A stretch of DNA of 64,000 bases from Incurvaria masculella (lineage: Eukaryota; Arthropoda; Insecta; Lepidoptera; Incurvariidae). The stretch covers positions 568,001 through 632,000 of the forward strand of contig OX335665.1 of the NCBI GenBank assembly GCA_946894095.1, written 5' to 3'. The position numbers and the translations under genes were made by a program. Shown here one piece after another: positions 45,101-55,523 of this stretch. The number at the start of each line of letters is the position of its first letter. The first letter of the stretch is position 1. A model generated the notes under the pieces. The model was not told where the DNA came from, ran no database searches, and saw only the letters and a list, made by a program, of their open reading frames with translations.

Positions 45101-48100
45101 CTTTTCAATAAAGCACCACCACCATCTTTATATCTGGTTTGACAGACTATCTAGTTTAATAAAAGCCTAAGCCTTTTATTCTTAAGTTTACAGTCTAAAT
45201 TTGATATAGTGTGAAACTTAAATAATTTCTCTCATTTCAGAATGCCTATTGTGAAAGGCCTCCTCGTCATCTGTCCAATGTTGTCTGTCCTAACATGCTC
45301 TCCTCAAGTTAGGTCCAGTTGTCAATTTTGTTTCATGCTTCATTCTTTTGTGTGCCTGCTTTTCATTCCTTTACCAGTTTATTATGGGTTTGTTCCATTT
45401 TACGGTTTCGCTGCGGATGTCCCCTTCCAGCGCCATTTTTTGGATCTATTTTAGTTAACCTGTCTGTAAGCTTTGATCTGGTTCTGGAATTGGCATTTAT
45501 CTTGCCGGTTTTACTAATACCAAGCATACTTCTGTCCATGGTTCTTTGACAGTTTGGCAGTTTATCTCTATGTTATTTGCAGAGTGACCATGTTTCATAT
45601 CCATATTGTAGTCTTTACTTTTTATGATTTCCTTTAGGCTCCAGTACTCAAAGTAATTTAAAAAAAGTTGTTTTATCATTGTGATAATTTGTTGTCAATA
45701 TATATATTCCTTCACCAAATCTAGTTTTCTGCCGTTGACTGTTATTTCAGACAGAGGTTGTGTTTATTATTCAAGTCGATACGTTTAATTTCACATTTGA
45801 CAGGAATATTGACTATATGGATTAAAATCTTTTCGACTTTGCGGGCAGCGAAAAGTAGTCGTTTATCTTTGATGCTCAATTATTTACAACTAAAGCATTT
45901 GACAGTTGCGTATCACCTCTGGTTCAGATATGGATGATTTTTACAACAAATGCACTCAGTTGAATAATATAAAGCATTGCTATTCTGGTAGTAAGCATGG
46001 AGGTCACCTCCATCGTTGTAAATGATAATCTTGAATGAAAAGTCGAACACTCAAAAGGGAATACATTTATCCGATACCTCAGCAGTCATTCTAAAATGCA
46101 ATGCGTGTTCGACTATGTAATGATTACTGTAATTTACCATAGGCGGATATGAATTATATCTATATATATGCCTCAATGTAAAATAGACGATCTCTACATT
46201 AAAATAAATGTCACACTTGGGAATCACTTTCGTATTATAGAGCGTGAAGTCATTTGGCAATAATTTACGTCTGGCATAAGCTGGTCTAAAAACATAATAA
46301 AACAATAAAAACCAGCGATTAGTGTTCACGTGCCAAAGGTTGTTACCTTGTCAATCGCGTTTTCACACATTAATTACGAGACCTACGAGAACAATTTAGT
46401 AGAACAATAAAAAAAAAGTTCATTTCATCTTGCTTCTAAACGGTTCGCGTAGGTCCCGCTTGTATCCTAAAACCTAGCAGTTAGTAGGGGACAGGAACCA
46501 ACGGTCTTACAAGTAAGCTAGAACAGGCTAAAACAATGTATGTCTTGAAGTTGCCGTAAGACCGACTTCTGAGTAAATAATATACGAAGCTGCTGCAATT
46601 ACAAGAAAAACGTTATATTAAATAAATGCTATCACGTCATAAATTTTCGCAAATTAGCACGATAGGAAATAAACCTAATTAAGTTACAATTATTGATAAT
46701 ATCTTTTTATTCAAAATACCTTTTTACCTACTCTCCAGTTGACCCGATCTATAATATTATTTCCAACTATCACGCGATGGCAATCATCCGATTGTCTCAT
46801 TGTTTCTTCGAATGAACGTTGGATAAATACAGTTTATTCTATTTAAAATATATAGTTGAGATCATCCTTTGTTTATATATCATATTTATTCTTTATTGTC
46901 GCACATTTTAAGTAATTCTTATAAGCGACCGTGAAGCAACGATACATTAATTAAAGAAAGATTCCTGTAAATAGAACTACTTTACGAATATACTGCAAGA
47001 CTGGACCCGAACCAGCAAAACATACCATTCGCGGGTATTGCGTCTAACCAATTTCGCCACCTGCTGGGGGTCCATTCAGGGCAAGAGTGAGTTCGAATTC
47101 GTCACTAAATATCAACTCACTTTTTTAAATAGGTAATATTTCCACACTTTTTTGTAATAGGTACACAGCTGAAATTTTCACAGAGTATGTTTTTATTTAG
47201 CCGTGATAACAAATAGATAAAATAAAAAAATATTAAAAATAAAAAATATTTTTTTTTTGTTAAATCTTGTACGATGGTACGGAACCCGTAGTGTGCGAGT
47301 CTGACTCGCACTTGACCGGTTTTTTTTATTTACCTCAATATTTTCCCGTTGTCTATGGTACAACACGTAAAACATTACACCTCCAGTACCACCCAGAGCA
47401 AAGAACCCATATATAACCTAAAAAGTGGAACCGACTTATATCTACAGCTCTGAAAGTATCAGTACGTTTTATCTGACTGGACATGGATGGCTAATACCAC
47501 ACTCACCGTCATGATATTAGCATAACACACCGCATTTCCGAAAGAATGGCCGTTACTGTTAAATTGATAACCTGTTACCGTTCATTTCCGTCTTTCCTAT
47601 TTCCCTTTTTTTAGGGTTCCGTACCCAAAGAGTGAAAACGGAACCCTATTACTAAGCCTTCGCTGTCCGTCCGTCCGTCCGTCTGTCACAGGGCTGTATC
47701 TCATGAACCGTAATAGGTAGGCAGCTGAAATTTTCACAGAGTGTGTATTTATTTTGCCGCTATAACAACAAATAGGTAAAAACAAAAAATAATAAAAAAT
47801 AAAGGGGGGTCCCATACAAAAAACGTGACTTTATTGGTGTTGACGGTACGGAACCCTTCGTGTGCGAGTCCGACTCGCACTTGGCCGGGTTTTCATGCTT
47901 ACTTACTTTGATACTTATCATGAATCGTTTTTAAAATATAATTTAAGAAGATTTCGCCTGAACGGAACTATGCCTGCTTCGAGCCATCATTCAACATCAA
48001 CATTATATCAATTGCATTCTGCTAGCACAAGAAACTTCGCTCCGTTTCCCATTCCGGCCCCAACACGTTGCGTGTTGCATCTGATTGATGCACTTCCTAG

Positions 48101-49890
48101 CGCAGTGCTATAGTGACAATCAAATTAATCGCTGACTATTTATACGCATATATACTGCTGTGGGATCAAACATTTACATCTACAAGCCTTTGCAGTCAAA
48201 GTTTGCTTTCGGCGGTGCTTTTAAACTTTATTCTGATCAAACTGGTCTTGAAAACTAGCAGTTGATTAATCCACATAAGAAATGGCCCATTGGCGCGACA
48301 CTTCAGCGATCGCTCTCCGAAGTTAAGCAACGCTGGGTCCGGTCTGGTCTTGAATGGGTGACCATTCGACCGTTGAGAGAGGCTGGCCGTGGTTCTAATT
48401 CCACGTTAAACTGTAGGTCCCCTTCCTCACTTACTAGGTGGTAGGGTAAATCCCGCCCGGGTTGGTACCATCGCATTGGATGAACGATGGTCGAAGCGGC
48501 AATGAAAATTGTCCGTGTTTTCCATCCAGTTTAATGTAGCCATGTAGGCATTGCACCTAGTTCCCATGTGGTGTGTTGGGCTAATACCATGACAGAAGGT
48601 GTGGTTTTAGCCATCCATGTCCAGTCACATACAAAAAAAAAATCCAGTGGTGAAAGTGATTACTTGATAACCATCGGATTTGACTGTGAAACAATATTGT
48701 TCGCTTGTCGATTGACTCTAACTATAATCACTATAATCGGCGATGGTGAATGAGAACCTAAGTGGTGAGATGCCATATTCTCGATAATGTTGTGGTGTAG
48801 ATCTGTGACCAGGGATCCAACAATACAATACTTAAGTAAATATACTTTTTCGTACTAAGCACGTACGTCGCTTGTTCCAAGGAATGTGACATGTATGTAT
48901 GTATAATCGACCGTGAAGCAAGGACACATTAATTGAAAAAATAGCCCAGTAAAAAGAACTACTTTACGAATATACTGCAAGGCTGGACCCAAACCAGCAA
49001 AAAGCGGGTATTGCGTGTACCAATTTCGCCACCGGCTGTATACATAAATAGCTGTTAAGTTTCTAAAATAAATAAATAAATAAAATAAATAAATAAATAG
49101 CGATTTTCAAAGCGAGTTTTTCTACGGAAAACCTTGATTATTTAAAAAAAAATATGCTTCGGAATATTTTCGCCAAGAAAATCGCTTTGAAAACCGCTAA
49201 AAAGCGGTTTTCTAGACTCAGGATTCCTGATTCCTGATTACTGAATGCCAGGAATAGACCTGCTGGTCGATTTTCTTGACTTAAATATTCCGGAGCATAG
49301 TTTTGAGGGTTCCTTAAGCAAAGGGTGAAAACGGAACCCTATTACTAACCCTCCGCCGTCCGTCTGTCCGGCTGTCACAGGGCTGTAACTCATGAACCGT
49401 AATTGGTTGGCAACTGAGATTTTCACAAACTGTATATTTATTTTCTTCCTCTGATCTATCCGTTTTTGACGTATCATAGGGGCTGATTTTTGAATAGTCT
49501 GATAAACAGCCAGATACCTATTAATTGACGGATTTATTTACGCTTCTGCTTATCCATCCGATACAGTAAGTCAATATTTTTATAAGTAAATTATATGTAG
49601 TCAGATCATTGTAATAGAATATATTATTCACCGGCAATGACTATCCGTCTTTTGACAAACGTGAAAGTACTATCTGAGGATTGAAAAATCGGCCCTAGTT
49701 TAGTTTGACTACCATAGAAGTTTAATTAATGAAATTAAATTAAAAGTAATAAATTCTAGATGTGAGATAGTTGTCGACCAACTGGCGGCCGGTGGATACT
49801 CACAGCGAATGCTCTGTCCAGCAAGGACATGAGGACTCCGGCGCACAGGAGGCCTCGCACCCTGAAGCCGCACAGCCTGGACGACGGCAT
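42028..49890 (-). CDS. CPAP1-type chitin-binding cuticular protein, 4 coding exons
   Basis: Secreted structural protein of the cuticle; the CBM14 (peritrophin-A, ChtBD2) domain binds chitin. Coding exons: 49890-49804, 44844-44722, 43410-43300, 42120-42028, all introns phase 0 with GT-AG borders, total 137 residues. Residues 1-29 form a signal peptide (hydrophobic LLCAGVLMSLL, cleavage after AFA). Residues 30-51 are a linker (SLDGYVPGADYPAYEEVPKG). The domain's six Cys are spaced C-x14-C-x5-C-x13-C-x12-C-x7-C, within the CPAP1 pattern. The C-terminus is a basic KKK. A single domain and small size suggest CPAP1 rather than the three-domain CPAP3/obstructor class. The start was chosen because this Met opens the signal peptide, although the frame stays open upstream. 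Introns are 4,959, 1,311 and 1,179 bp and full of transposons. Not assigned to a numbered CPAP1 member. Confidence 0.9.
42530..42605 (-). repeat. dispersed repeat scrap
   Basis: GATATTTGTCATGAACTGAT and TTTGTGAATTCATATTATTC match the LINE-3'-type block at 32273 in the same sense. Confidence 0.5.
42738..43113 (+). mobile_element. S-5S SINE in intron 3
   Basis: Full-length; antisense to the CPAP1-like gene. Head CCTCAATGGCCCAGTGGCG, 5S-like block, T-arm variant GTAGTTCGGATTCCACG, body, tail and A-run. Confidence 0.92.
43150..43270 (-). repeat. LINE 3' scraps in intron 3
   Basis: TTTCTTGCCAGTTCTTTTTC and AATCCGAGTGCAGTGTGC, both also found around 32440 and 32816. Confidence 0.55.
43300..43410 (-). 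other. CPAP1-like exon 3
   Basis: Acceptor GTCCCAG before 43410; 37 codons VWHWCVAG to CDWFFN; donor GTAAGC after 43300. Holds Cys 3 to Cys 5 and the aromatic residues (W, F) typical of chitin binding. Confidence 0.9.
43714..44036 (-). mobile_element. M1 element in intron 2, complete
   Basis: AGGGTTCCGTACCCGAAGGG at 43714, a CCGT array interrupted by one GCGT unit (43755-43809), the GTACGGAACCCTTCGTGTGC inverse end and CTTACTTGGCCGG. Sense to the host gene. Confidence 0.9.
44040..44300 (-). pseudogene. LINE C-terminal remnant in intron 2
   Basis: ACTCGGCGAGGCACTACGCC recalls the 38183 fragment (CTCAGCGAGGCACTATAGC). The minus translation has WYETACREMLLRI and FKCNLNSS. Strongly diverged. 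Confidence 0.5.
44722..44844 (-). other. CPAP1-like exon 2
   Basis: Acceptor TTTCAG before 44844; 41 codons from SLDGYVPGAD to DPETQCQ; donor GTCAAT after 44722. Contains Cys 1 and Cys 2 of the domain and the conserved IPGYYADPETQC. Confidence 0.9.
45000..45070 (+). repeat. RTE-linked repeat scrap in intron 1
   Basis: GATCGTATCGAATGGCGC and CTCTGCCTACCCTTTCGGGC, as at 19188. Confidence 0.55.
45240..45780 (-). pseudogene. RTE-type LINE RT C-terminal remnant in intron 1
   Basis: The minus-strand translation shows QYGYETWSL (the YGxETWSL motif after the RT), then RTMDRSMLGISKTGKIN and WRWKG in shifted frames. The order and wording match the C-terminus of RTE-type and related LINE proteins (RAMLGVSLRDK ... 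KWRWAGH). Several frameshifts and stops. The plus-strand ORFs at 45242 and 45319 are its antisense shadow. Confidence 0.7.
46051..46329 (-). other. possible unrecognised exon in intron 1
   Basis: A 92-codon minus frame. A polypyrimidine-like stretch and TTTTTAG precede ACCAGCTTATGCC near 46287, giving PAYARRKLLPNDFTLYNTK and following residues with an unusually protein-like composition (many Tyr, His, Arg). It has no similarity to the CPAP1 domain and no domain was recognised. It could be a nested gene's exon, a transposase scrap or chance. Confidence 0.25.
46330..46917. other. unassigned intron sequence
   Basis: Nothing recognised. Confidence 0.45.
46918..47065. repeat. M3 element, left arm only
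   Basis: GCGACCGTGAAGCAACGATA, ACTTTACGAATATACTGCAA, then the minus-strand tRNA-like segment ending GCCACCTGCTG, where an M5 copy begins. Confidence 0.82.
47066..47157 (+). repeat. M5 MITE, left half
   Basis: GGGGGTCCATTCAGGGCAAG and GTTCGAATTCGTCACTAAAT. It breaks into an M1 element at about 47157. Confidence 0.82.
47158..47328 (-). mobile_element. M1 element, partial
   Basis: GCTGAAATTTTCACAGAGTA, a poly-A/T stretch, GATGGTACGGAACCCGTAG and GTCTGACTCGCACTTGACC. The microsatellite half is missing. Confidence 0.83.
47474..47550 (-). mobile_element. SINE tail scrap
   Basis: TGGACATGGATGGCTAATAC and CGTCATGATATTAGC, minus orientation. Confidence 0.7.
47611..47890 (-). mobile_element. M1 element, complete
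   Basis: AGGGTTCCGTACCCAAAGAG, short CCGT array (47668-47684), CGGTACGGAACCCTTCGTG, GTCCGACTCGCACTTGGCC. 47891-48281 beyond it is unassigned. Confidence 0.9.
48282..48643 (+). mobile_element. S-5S SINE in intron 1
   Basis: Head TGGCCCATTGGCGCGACAC (box A-like with a C>T change), 5S-like block, body. A deletion of about 20 bp removes the TATAAGGAAGGTCCTGGCA block. Confidence 0.9.
48836..49045. repeat. M3 element, left arm
   Basis: TTTTTCGTACTAAGCACGTA, TCGACCGTGAAGCAAGGAC, then minus-strand tRNA-like sequence in which the T-arm/anticodon junction is shortened (CCAGCAAAAAGCGGGTATTG). Confidence 0.82.
49098..49263. repeat. M4 MITE, partial
   Basis: AGCGATTTTCAAAGCGAGTT, GAAAACCGCTAAAAAGCGG, CTCAGGATTCCTGATTCC, CCAGGAATAGACCTGCTG. 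A reversed scrap follows to 49303. Confidence 0.82.
49302..49450 (-). mobile_element. M1 element, microsatellite half only
   Basis: GAGGGTTCCTTAAGCAAAGG, CCGTCCGTCTGTCCGGCTG, GAGATTTTCACAAACTG. The 49451-49803 remainder of intron 1 is unassigned. Confidence 0.82.
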
Positions 49891-49948
49891 CCTGCGACTC
49901 GCGGACCGCTGAACCGGAATCCTCGAAACTCGCAGTCTCCGGGACGAA
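49804..49948 (-). other. CPAP1-like exon 1 (signal peptide; 5' part untranslated)
   Basis: ATG at 49890-49888, coding to 49804, then donor GTGAGT. A possible acceptor TTGCAG ends at 49949, so the exon may start at 49948 with an upstream noncoding exon not located here; alternatively transcription starts nearby. The region is much more GC-rich than its flanks. Confidence 0.82.
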
Positions 49949-49986
49949 CTGCAATGTGTTAATGTTCTCATATGTACTTTATTATT

Positions 49987-50250
49987 AGGGTTCCGCACCC
50001 AAAGTGTGCCAACGGAACTCTATTACTAAGCCTCCGTTATCCGTCCGTCCGTCCGTCCGTCCGTCCGTCCGTCCGTCCGTCCGTCCGTCCGTCCGTCCGT
50101 CCGTCCGTCCGTCCGTCAGTCCGTCTGTCACAGGGTTGCATTTCGTGAACCGTAATAGGTAGGCAGCTGAAATTTTCACAGAGTGTGTATTTGTTTTGCT
50201 GCTATAAAAACAAATAGGCAAAATAAAAAATAATAAAAATTAAAGGGGGG
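49987..50250 (-). mobile_element. M1 element, 5' end replaced by a SINE
   Basis: AGGGTTCCGCACCCAAAGTG, a long CCGT array, GTAATAGGTAGGCAGCTG, then truncation where the S-tRNA tail at 50266 begins. It lies 39 bp upstream of the CPAP1-like first recognised exon. Confidence 0.88.
50041..50116 (-). repeat. (CCGT)19 microsatellite
   Basis: Nineteen uninterrupted CCGT units inside the M1 element. Confidence 0.97.
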
Positions 50251-50265
50251 GCACATTCTTTTTGT

Positions 50266-50610
50266 TTTATGCGACCTGACATGGATGACTAATACCACAC
50301 AACTACTGTTATGATATTAGCCCAATACACCACATTCCCGAAGGAATTAGTGCATGCCAGGACCTTCCCTTTATGAGCACGGCTACATTGAACTGGATGG
50401 AAAACAAGACAATTTTTCATTGCCGCTTCGACCATCTTTTCATCCAATGCGATGGTACCAACCCTGGTGGGCTTAAGCCCTACCACCTAGTAGGGGAAGG
50501 GGATCTACAGTTTTACATGGATTCCGAACCATGGAGCAGCTCGCATTTATGACGAAATGCACTTATCGAACTCGGAAAGAGCAAGAAAGTGGTGCAAGTC
50601 GGAATTACTA
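50266..50610 (-). mobile_element. S-tRNA SINE, 5' truncated
   Basis: Tail, body and linker in minus orientation (AAGCCCACCAGGGTTGGTA, GCAGCTCGCATTTATGACG on the plus strand). The tRNA-like head is missing. Confidence 0.85.
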
Positions 50611-50714
50611 CTGGTACTATATAAAGGAATAATTCCATCGCAAAAATGTTATTCGTATTTATTTGGCAAATCTAATTCATTTCGAAGAAGATTCTGAAAT
50701 AAATAAAGGATCAA

Positions 50715-50820
50715 CAGGCCTATTCTTGGAATTCCGTACTCAGAAATCAGGAATCTTTCAGTAGAGCAAACCGCTTTGATTGTCAAAGCGATTTTCTCGA
50801 CGGAAAATCTTCAATAATCT
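50715..50820. repeat. M4 MITE, left half
   Basis: AGGCCTATTCTTGGAATTCC, AGAAATCAGGAATCTTTC, GTCAAAGCGATTTTCTCGAC. Confidence 0.75.
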
Positions 50821-50823
50821 TAA

Positions 50824-50938
50824 TAAAGGGGAGGTCCTGGCATGGCACATAATTCCTTCGGGAATGTGGTTTATTGGGCTAATACCATAACGGTAGTTGT
50901 GTGGTATTAGCCATCCAAGTCGGGTAGCATTAAAAAAT
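50824..50938 (+). mobile_element. S-tRNA tail fragment
   Basis: GGAGGTCCTGGCATGGCACA to GTGGTATTAGCCATCC and an A-run. Confidence 0.8.
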
Positions 50939-50944
50939 ACGTGC

Positions 50945-51022
50945 TTTCCGAACCACGGACAACCTCAGTGATCAAACGGTCACCCATCCATAATCCGACC
51001 GTGCCAAGTGTTGCTTAAGGTC
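50945..51022 (-). mobile_element. 5S-like head fragment of an S-5S SINE
   Basis: In minus orientation: TAAGCAACACTTGG, GGATGGGTGACCGTTTG, GTGGTTCGGAA. Diverged. Confidence 0.65.
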
Positions 51023-52415
51023 TAAATAAATGTTTTTAGTATGTGTGTATGGTTGTTACTTTAATAAAGTAAAATAAACCATAACTAATAAATGTATCGT
51101 GGCATGACCACATAAGTGCGTATTGTGTGTCAATGTTTATTGATATTTTTATGAGAATTTCTCAGGGTTCTCAGCGATGCATGGCAATACCAGTTCATGA
51201 AATAAATAATGCGCCTATTATCTACATAGTAATGGTTTTAAACTGGTTTGGCAATGTTATAATGGCATGTAATTTGAGAAGTAAAGATCACTCGAGGGGA
51301 CACGTGTATGTATTGAATCTTTGGGTCCCTGATCCCTTAGAGCTCTAAAGAATCAATCGTCTAAGTCTACGCGATCAAACAATTCGGCCATATTGTGACA
51401 CTGGCAAATAAAGAATAATTCCCGTTGACCTAGAACCCTGTTTAGCAAGAGGCAAGCTGTTACAGCACAAGTTAAAGAAAACAATAGAGAATCGTTGACG
51501 AAACATGACGAGGGCTTTATACACCTGACATAGGTTAAGTTGACGATGGCTTTTACACCAGAGTATACGTGTAATGCTATAAATTACATTAATTTATATT
51601 ATTGCATTAGTAACTTTGTTAGTTGTAAGTAACTTAAACTAAGGGTTGCTGTTTCTATTGTTCAGGGTTCAGAAAAATCTCATAATCATTTTTTTAAATT
51701 TATTTTACAAACGAATATTTAATGTTTATGTATTTTAAAAATTTCATTGAATAAAGTACATAATTTTCTTCATAACTGCTTCTCAAACTACTGCTCACGA
51801 TGCCCAAAGGTAGACTGGTAGAGAATGCCCCCGGCATTAAGTTGTACCTATTACCCGATTTTTCAAGTTGCAATAAACATGTATAAATAAATAAATAAAT
51901 AATTCAGAACCATAAAAGTACAAACCAGACGATTCAAAGTCAAACATTAATCTTGCTAAACACGTTTGCTAAAGACTGTTTCACATAATTTTCCTAAAAA
52001 CAACGCAGTGATATGTCAAAACTACGTCTCACTACAATGCCAGTGAGTAATTAGTTATGGGAACCGTAACACACAGTACAGATAGCATCTCAAGTGAGGA
52101 TACAAATTATATATTTTTCGTTCGTCGGTATCTTGATTTGAGTGTGGATTATTGGGTCACTGTTGTGGGAAAAACGCAAGTTTCGGTCGAAATATTCTAG
52201 ATTTAGCGCAGATATATCTAACTAGTACATTCTTATAATTTATTGAATGATAAAAATCATTGAAAAATGCAAGGATACACAAGATATATATCGTAAAATA
52301 ATATTTTTGGTCTATAAATGTGTCTCTATTTGAATCACATTTCAAGATTAGAGATTTTTTACTGTTTTAAGTTTGGTTTATTTCAATATTAAGTAATAAT
52401 TAACATAAAAAACAA
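51023..52415. other. unassigned stretch
   Basis: No gene or repeat family recognised; (AAAT)n at about 51886-51900 only. The ORF at 51127 has no motif. Confidence 0.45.
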
Positions 52416-52759
52416 AACCGGTCAAGTGCGAGTCGGACTCATACACGTAGGGTTCCGTACCATCGTACAAGATTTAACACAAAAAAACAGGTTTTTTTTG
52501 TATGGTACCCCCATAATTATAATTATTTATTTATTTTACCTATTTATTGTTATAGCGGCAAAATAAATAAACACTTTGTGAAAATTTCCGCAGCATACCG
52601 TTAATGAGAAACAGCCCTGTGATAGACGGACAGACGGACCGACGGACGGACGGACGGACGGACGGACGGACGGACGGACGGACGGACGGACGGACGGACG
52701 GACGGACAGCGGAGGCTTAGTAATGTGGTTCCGTTGGCACCCGGATACGGAACCCTAAA
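52416..52759 (+). mobile_element. M1 element with long microsatellite
   Basis: CCGGTCAAGTGCGAGTCGGA, GTAGGGTTCCGTACCATCG, TAGCGGCAAAATAAATAAAC. It has an almost pure GACG array of about 67 bp at 52641-52707, then GGATACGGAACCCTAAAAA. Confidence 0.92.
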
Positions 52760-53740
52760 AATGACTTTGTTGATTTCGAACCATAGATGTCTACTGCATA
52801 ATTTGCGAACCCTACAACTTTTATTTGTAATTATGATTCTTGGTATGTGACAAAATGGTTGAATCGAGTAATTCTCTTTTACGGATATGCACAACCAAGA
52901 AATGAAACAATATTATAGAGTTCCCAGTTCTGTGTTAAATTAAGGCGACACAAAAAGTATTCTAAGAGGCGATATTTCACGCTTAAAAACTTGTAAAACA
53001 TCCAAAACAAGGAACTTAAACAAAAAATTACATATTTATGAATACCTTTTATTAGGAGCATCTCCATGTAAATAAGATATTGTATGGGTAAACAACTATA
53101 GAAAATTATAACAGTCTTCAAAATCATATGCCTATGTAAATATATTTTACATTTTAATTGGACGCATTCATTTATAGACTAGGAGGTCGCGACAAAAATG
53201 GTAACGATAACGTAAATGGCTGAAACTGGGTTCACGGGATAAAGTATAACCCTCTGAAGCTATATGTGTCAGTCTGCCTGCGCCAAGTGGTTGCGTTACG
53301 TTGATAAGGCGACTGAAAAAGTAGTTATGGTGACAAAAAATACATATGATAAGGTAAATGGATGCAAATGACGAAGCATGAAAGTATCAATACATACTTG
53401 CTTAGCAATACAAAAACTGAACAAATCTTTGGTTGCATTTCGTAGTTATAGGCGATTTATGTTACGGATATAACTTTAGTTATATTTAAGTATTTAATTA
53501 AGTAACCGTCTGGTTATTGTTGTATAATTAATAGGTATCAATGTTTCCAGATAAACAGTATATTCATCAGCAGGTACATACCAGCATCTATTTTATATAG
53601 CCATTCTAGATAACGCAACCACTTGGCACGGGCAGACCGACATCTTTAGCATCAAAGGGTTGGTCTCTAACATGTGAACCCAGATACAGCCATTTACCTT
53701 ATCGTGACCAAAAATGTCGTGAACTCCCGGAATATTATGA
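52760..53740. other. unassigned stretch
   Basis: Nothing recognised on either strand. Confidence 0.45.
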
Positions 53741-53975
53741 AAAACCGGTTTGGGTGGCTGTGCTGAGGACCAAAGTTGCTCAGAAAAGCCAAAAACACCT
53801 CGCCTCGCGAAAGCACGCTCAACGAGGCGCCATGCCAGCGGATTTGCGGACTATGGCTGAGCTATCGAGCTTATTCAAACTACGCTTGAAGTCTCCCAGG
53901 TTATAGGTACGAGGAAAGGCATACGCCGGTAGACAGTTCCATAACGGTTCGTTCTCAAAAGCCTAATGTCTTTTA
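53741..53975 (-). pseudogene. LINE C-terminal remnant
   Basis: Same family as 38183: GCTGTGCTGAGGACC, AACACCTCGCCTCGCGAAAG, GGTTCGTTCTCAAAAGCC. Broken by the LINE tail starting at 53976. Confidence 0.6.
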
Positions 53976-54350
53976 TTTTATTTATTTATTTATTTATGGA
54001 GAAAAAAACAGAAATAGACCAAATGACATAGTAAAAAAGAAATGTAACAAAGTTAACAATAGCCTATATCCTAAATATTTCTCACTAAAACACAGATAAC
54101 AGATTGTATAGTTTAGATGACAATACTACAGTAAGTAATTAAAAAACACATAAGAGTAAGTTAATAAATAGAAAAAAAAACATAAAAACACCAACCACAA
54201 AGGGGGCATATAATTTCACTGATGACACATTAAGATCATCCCTACACCTAAAAAAAATCCACATAGCCAGAGCCCGATATCGCTTAGTTAGAGCAGCTCG
54301 GAAAGAGTCTTTCGAAATCTGACCAACCCGCATAACACCGCATGTAACCG
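53976..54350 (-). pseudogene. LINE 3' fragment with A-rich tail
   Basis: Minus orientation; the tail is (TTTA)n at 53976-53997. The translation at 54139-54333 contains MRVGQISKDSFRAALTKRY, similar in style to LINE ORF2 C-termini. It probably inserted into the 53741 remnant. Confidence 0.5.
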
Positions 54351-54762
54351 TTTTTTTATTGTTTCTTTAAAGAACTTTAAAGAAGGAACATTACCTTGAA
54401 TAAATTGGTAGATAATGTTACGCTCTTTAAAACGATATTTAAATCAGTATCAGTTACTATAAATATCAGTCAATACATTTCGAAATGAAAACGTTTGAGA
54501 CTGGAATTCAGCATGTTTTCCATGCAAAAAATATAATTTTCTAAAATTTTGTTTTTCCATTGTCTAAAATATGTTTTTTCGATGTTCTCATTCCATAAGT
54601 TTCAGGAACTTAGCGCCTACAGACTATACGTATTGGCTAGTATGGTAATCTTAATTCAAGTCATAATATTAAAACTTTGTATTTTTTTTGTTTTGTTATA
54701 AAATATTGTTTTTGACTGAATAAAAAAAGATCTTCATTTCCTGGTATAATGTTATTCGTTTT

Positions 54763-55040
54763 GAGGGTTTCGTACCCAAAGGGTAAAAACGGAACCCTAT
54801 TATTAAGCCTCCGCTGTCCGTCCGTCCGTCTGTCACAGTGCTGTATTGCATGAACCGCAATAGGTAGGCAGCTGAAATTTTCACAGAGGGTGTATTTATT
54901 TTCCCGCTATATTAACAAATAGGTAAAATAAAATACAATAAAAATTAAAGGGGAGGGGGACATACATAATTTGGGGATTTTGTACGTTGGTACGGAACGC
55001 TTCGTGTGCGAGTCCGACTCGAACTTGGCCGGTTTTTATT
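54763..55040 (-). mobile_element. M1 element, complete
   Basis: AGGGTTTCGTACCCAAAGGG, short CCGT array (54815-54827), TGGTACGGAACGCTTCGTG, GTCCGACTCGAACTTGGCC. Between this and the SINE at 55524 nothing is recognised. Confidence 0.88.
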
Positions 55041-55523
55041 ATAGAGATTGTTAATAATCCCAACGGCGAAATATTTATTAAAGAAAATGTGATTGATCGT
55101 AAATCTGATGGCGCTTACACAAAAACGCACTAATATCTATTTAATTACTGTCTTTACACAATAATTAACATGAAATCGGTGGTTATTATTCAAATGTCAA
55201 TTATTTTGCATTATTCTGTCAGATGGCTGTCAATTACGACATTAATAACTTGCTAATCAGGTGACAATCTATGCGGAGCGTGACAAACGACTGTTGGTGT
55301 GTTTTTACAGGCTACTGTAGTCAGCTTTCAGGAATGCGAACCTGAAAACGAGATGACAATTTCTGCGTTGTAAGAGAACACAAAAAGCCAGCTTACGTTT
55401 TGGTATCATCTGTTTTTTTTATCTAAATTATTTTTAGTAAGTTTGTATTTTCAGGAAGTACTGTATGGGTTCTGGCACCTAAAAAATTAAATTGGGCCCA
55501 CCTAACAATTTTCTCACGACTTA

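Noticed and set aside
45242..45549. Plus-strand hydrophobic ORFs as a membrane protein
   Set aside because: They are antisense to a decayed RTE-type LINE whose YGYETWSL motif is on the minus strand.
49709..49954. Alternative minus frame over CPAP1-like exon 1 (81 codons)
   Set aside because: The frame starting at 49890 gives a signal peptide and joins in phase to the chitin-binding exons; the other does not.
52641..52707. CRISPR-like array
   Set aside because: It is a simple GACG microsatellite inside M1, with no spacers.
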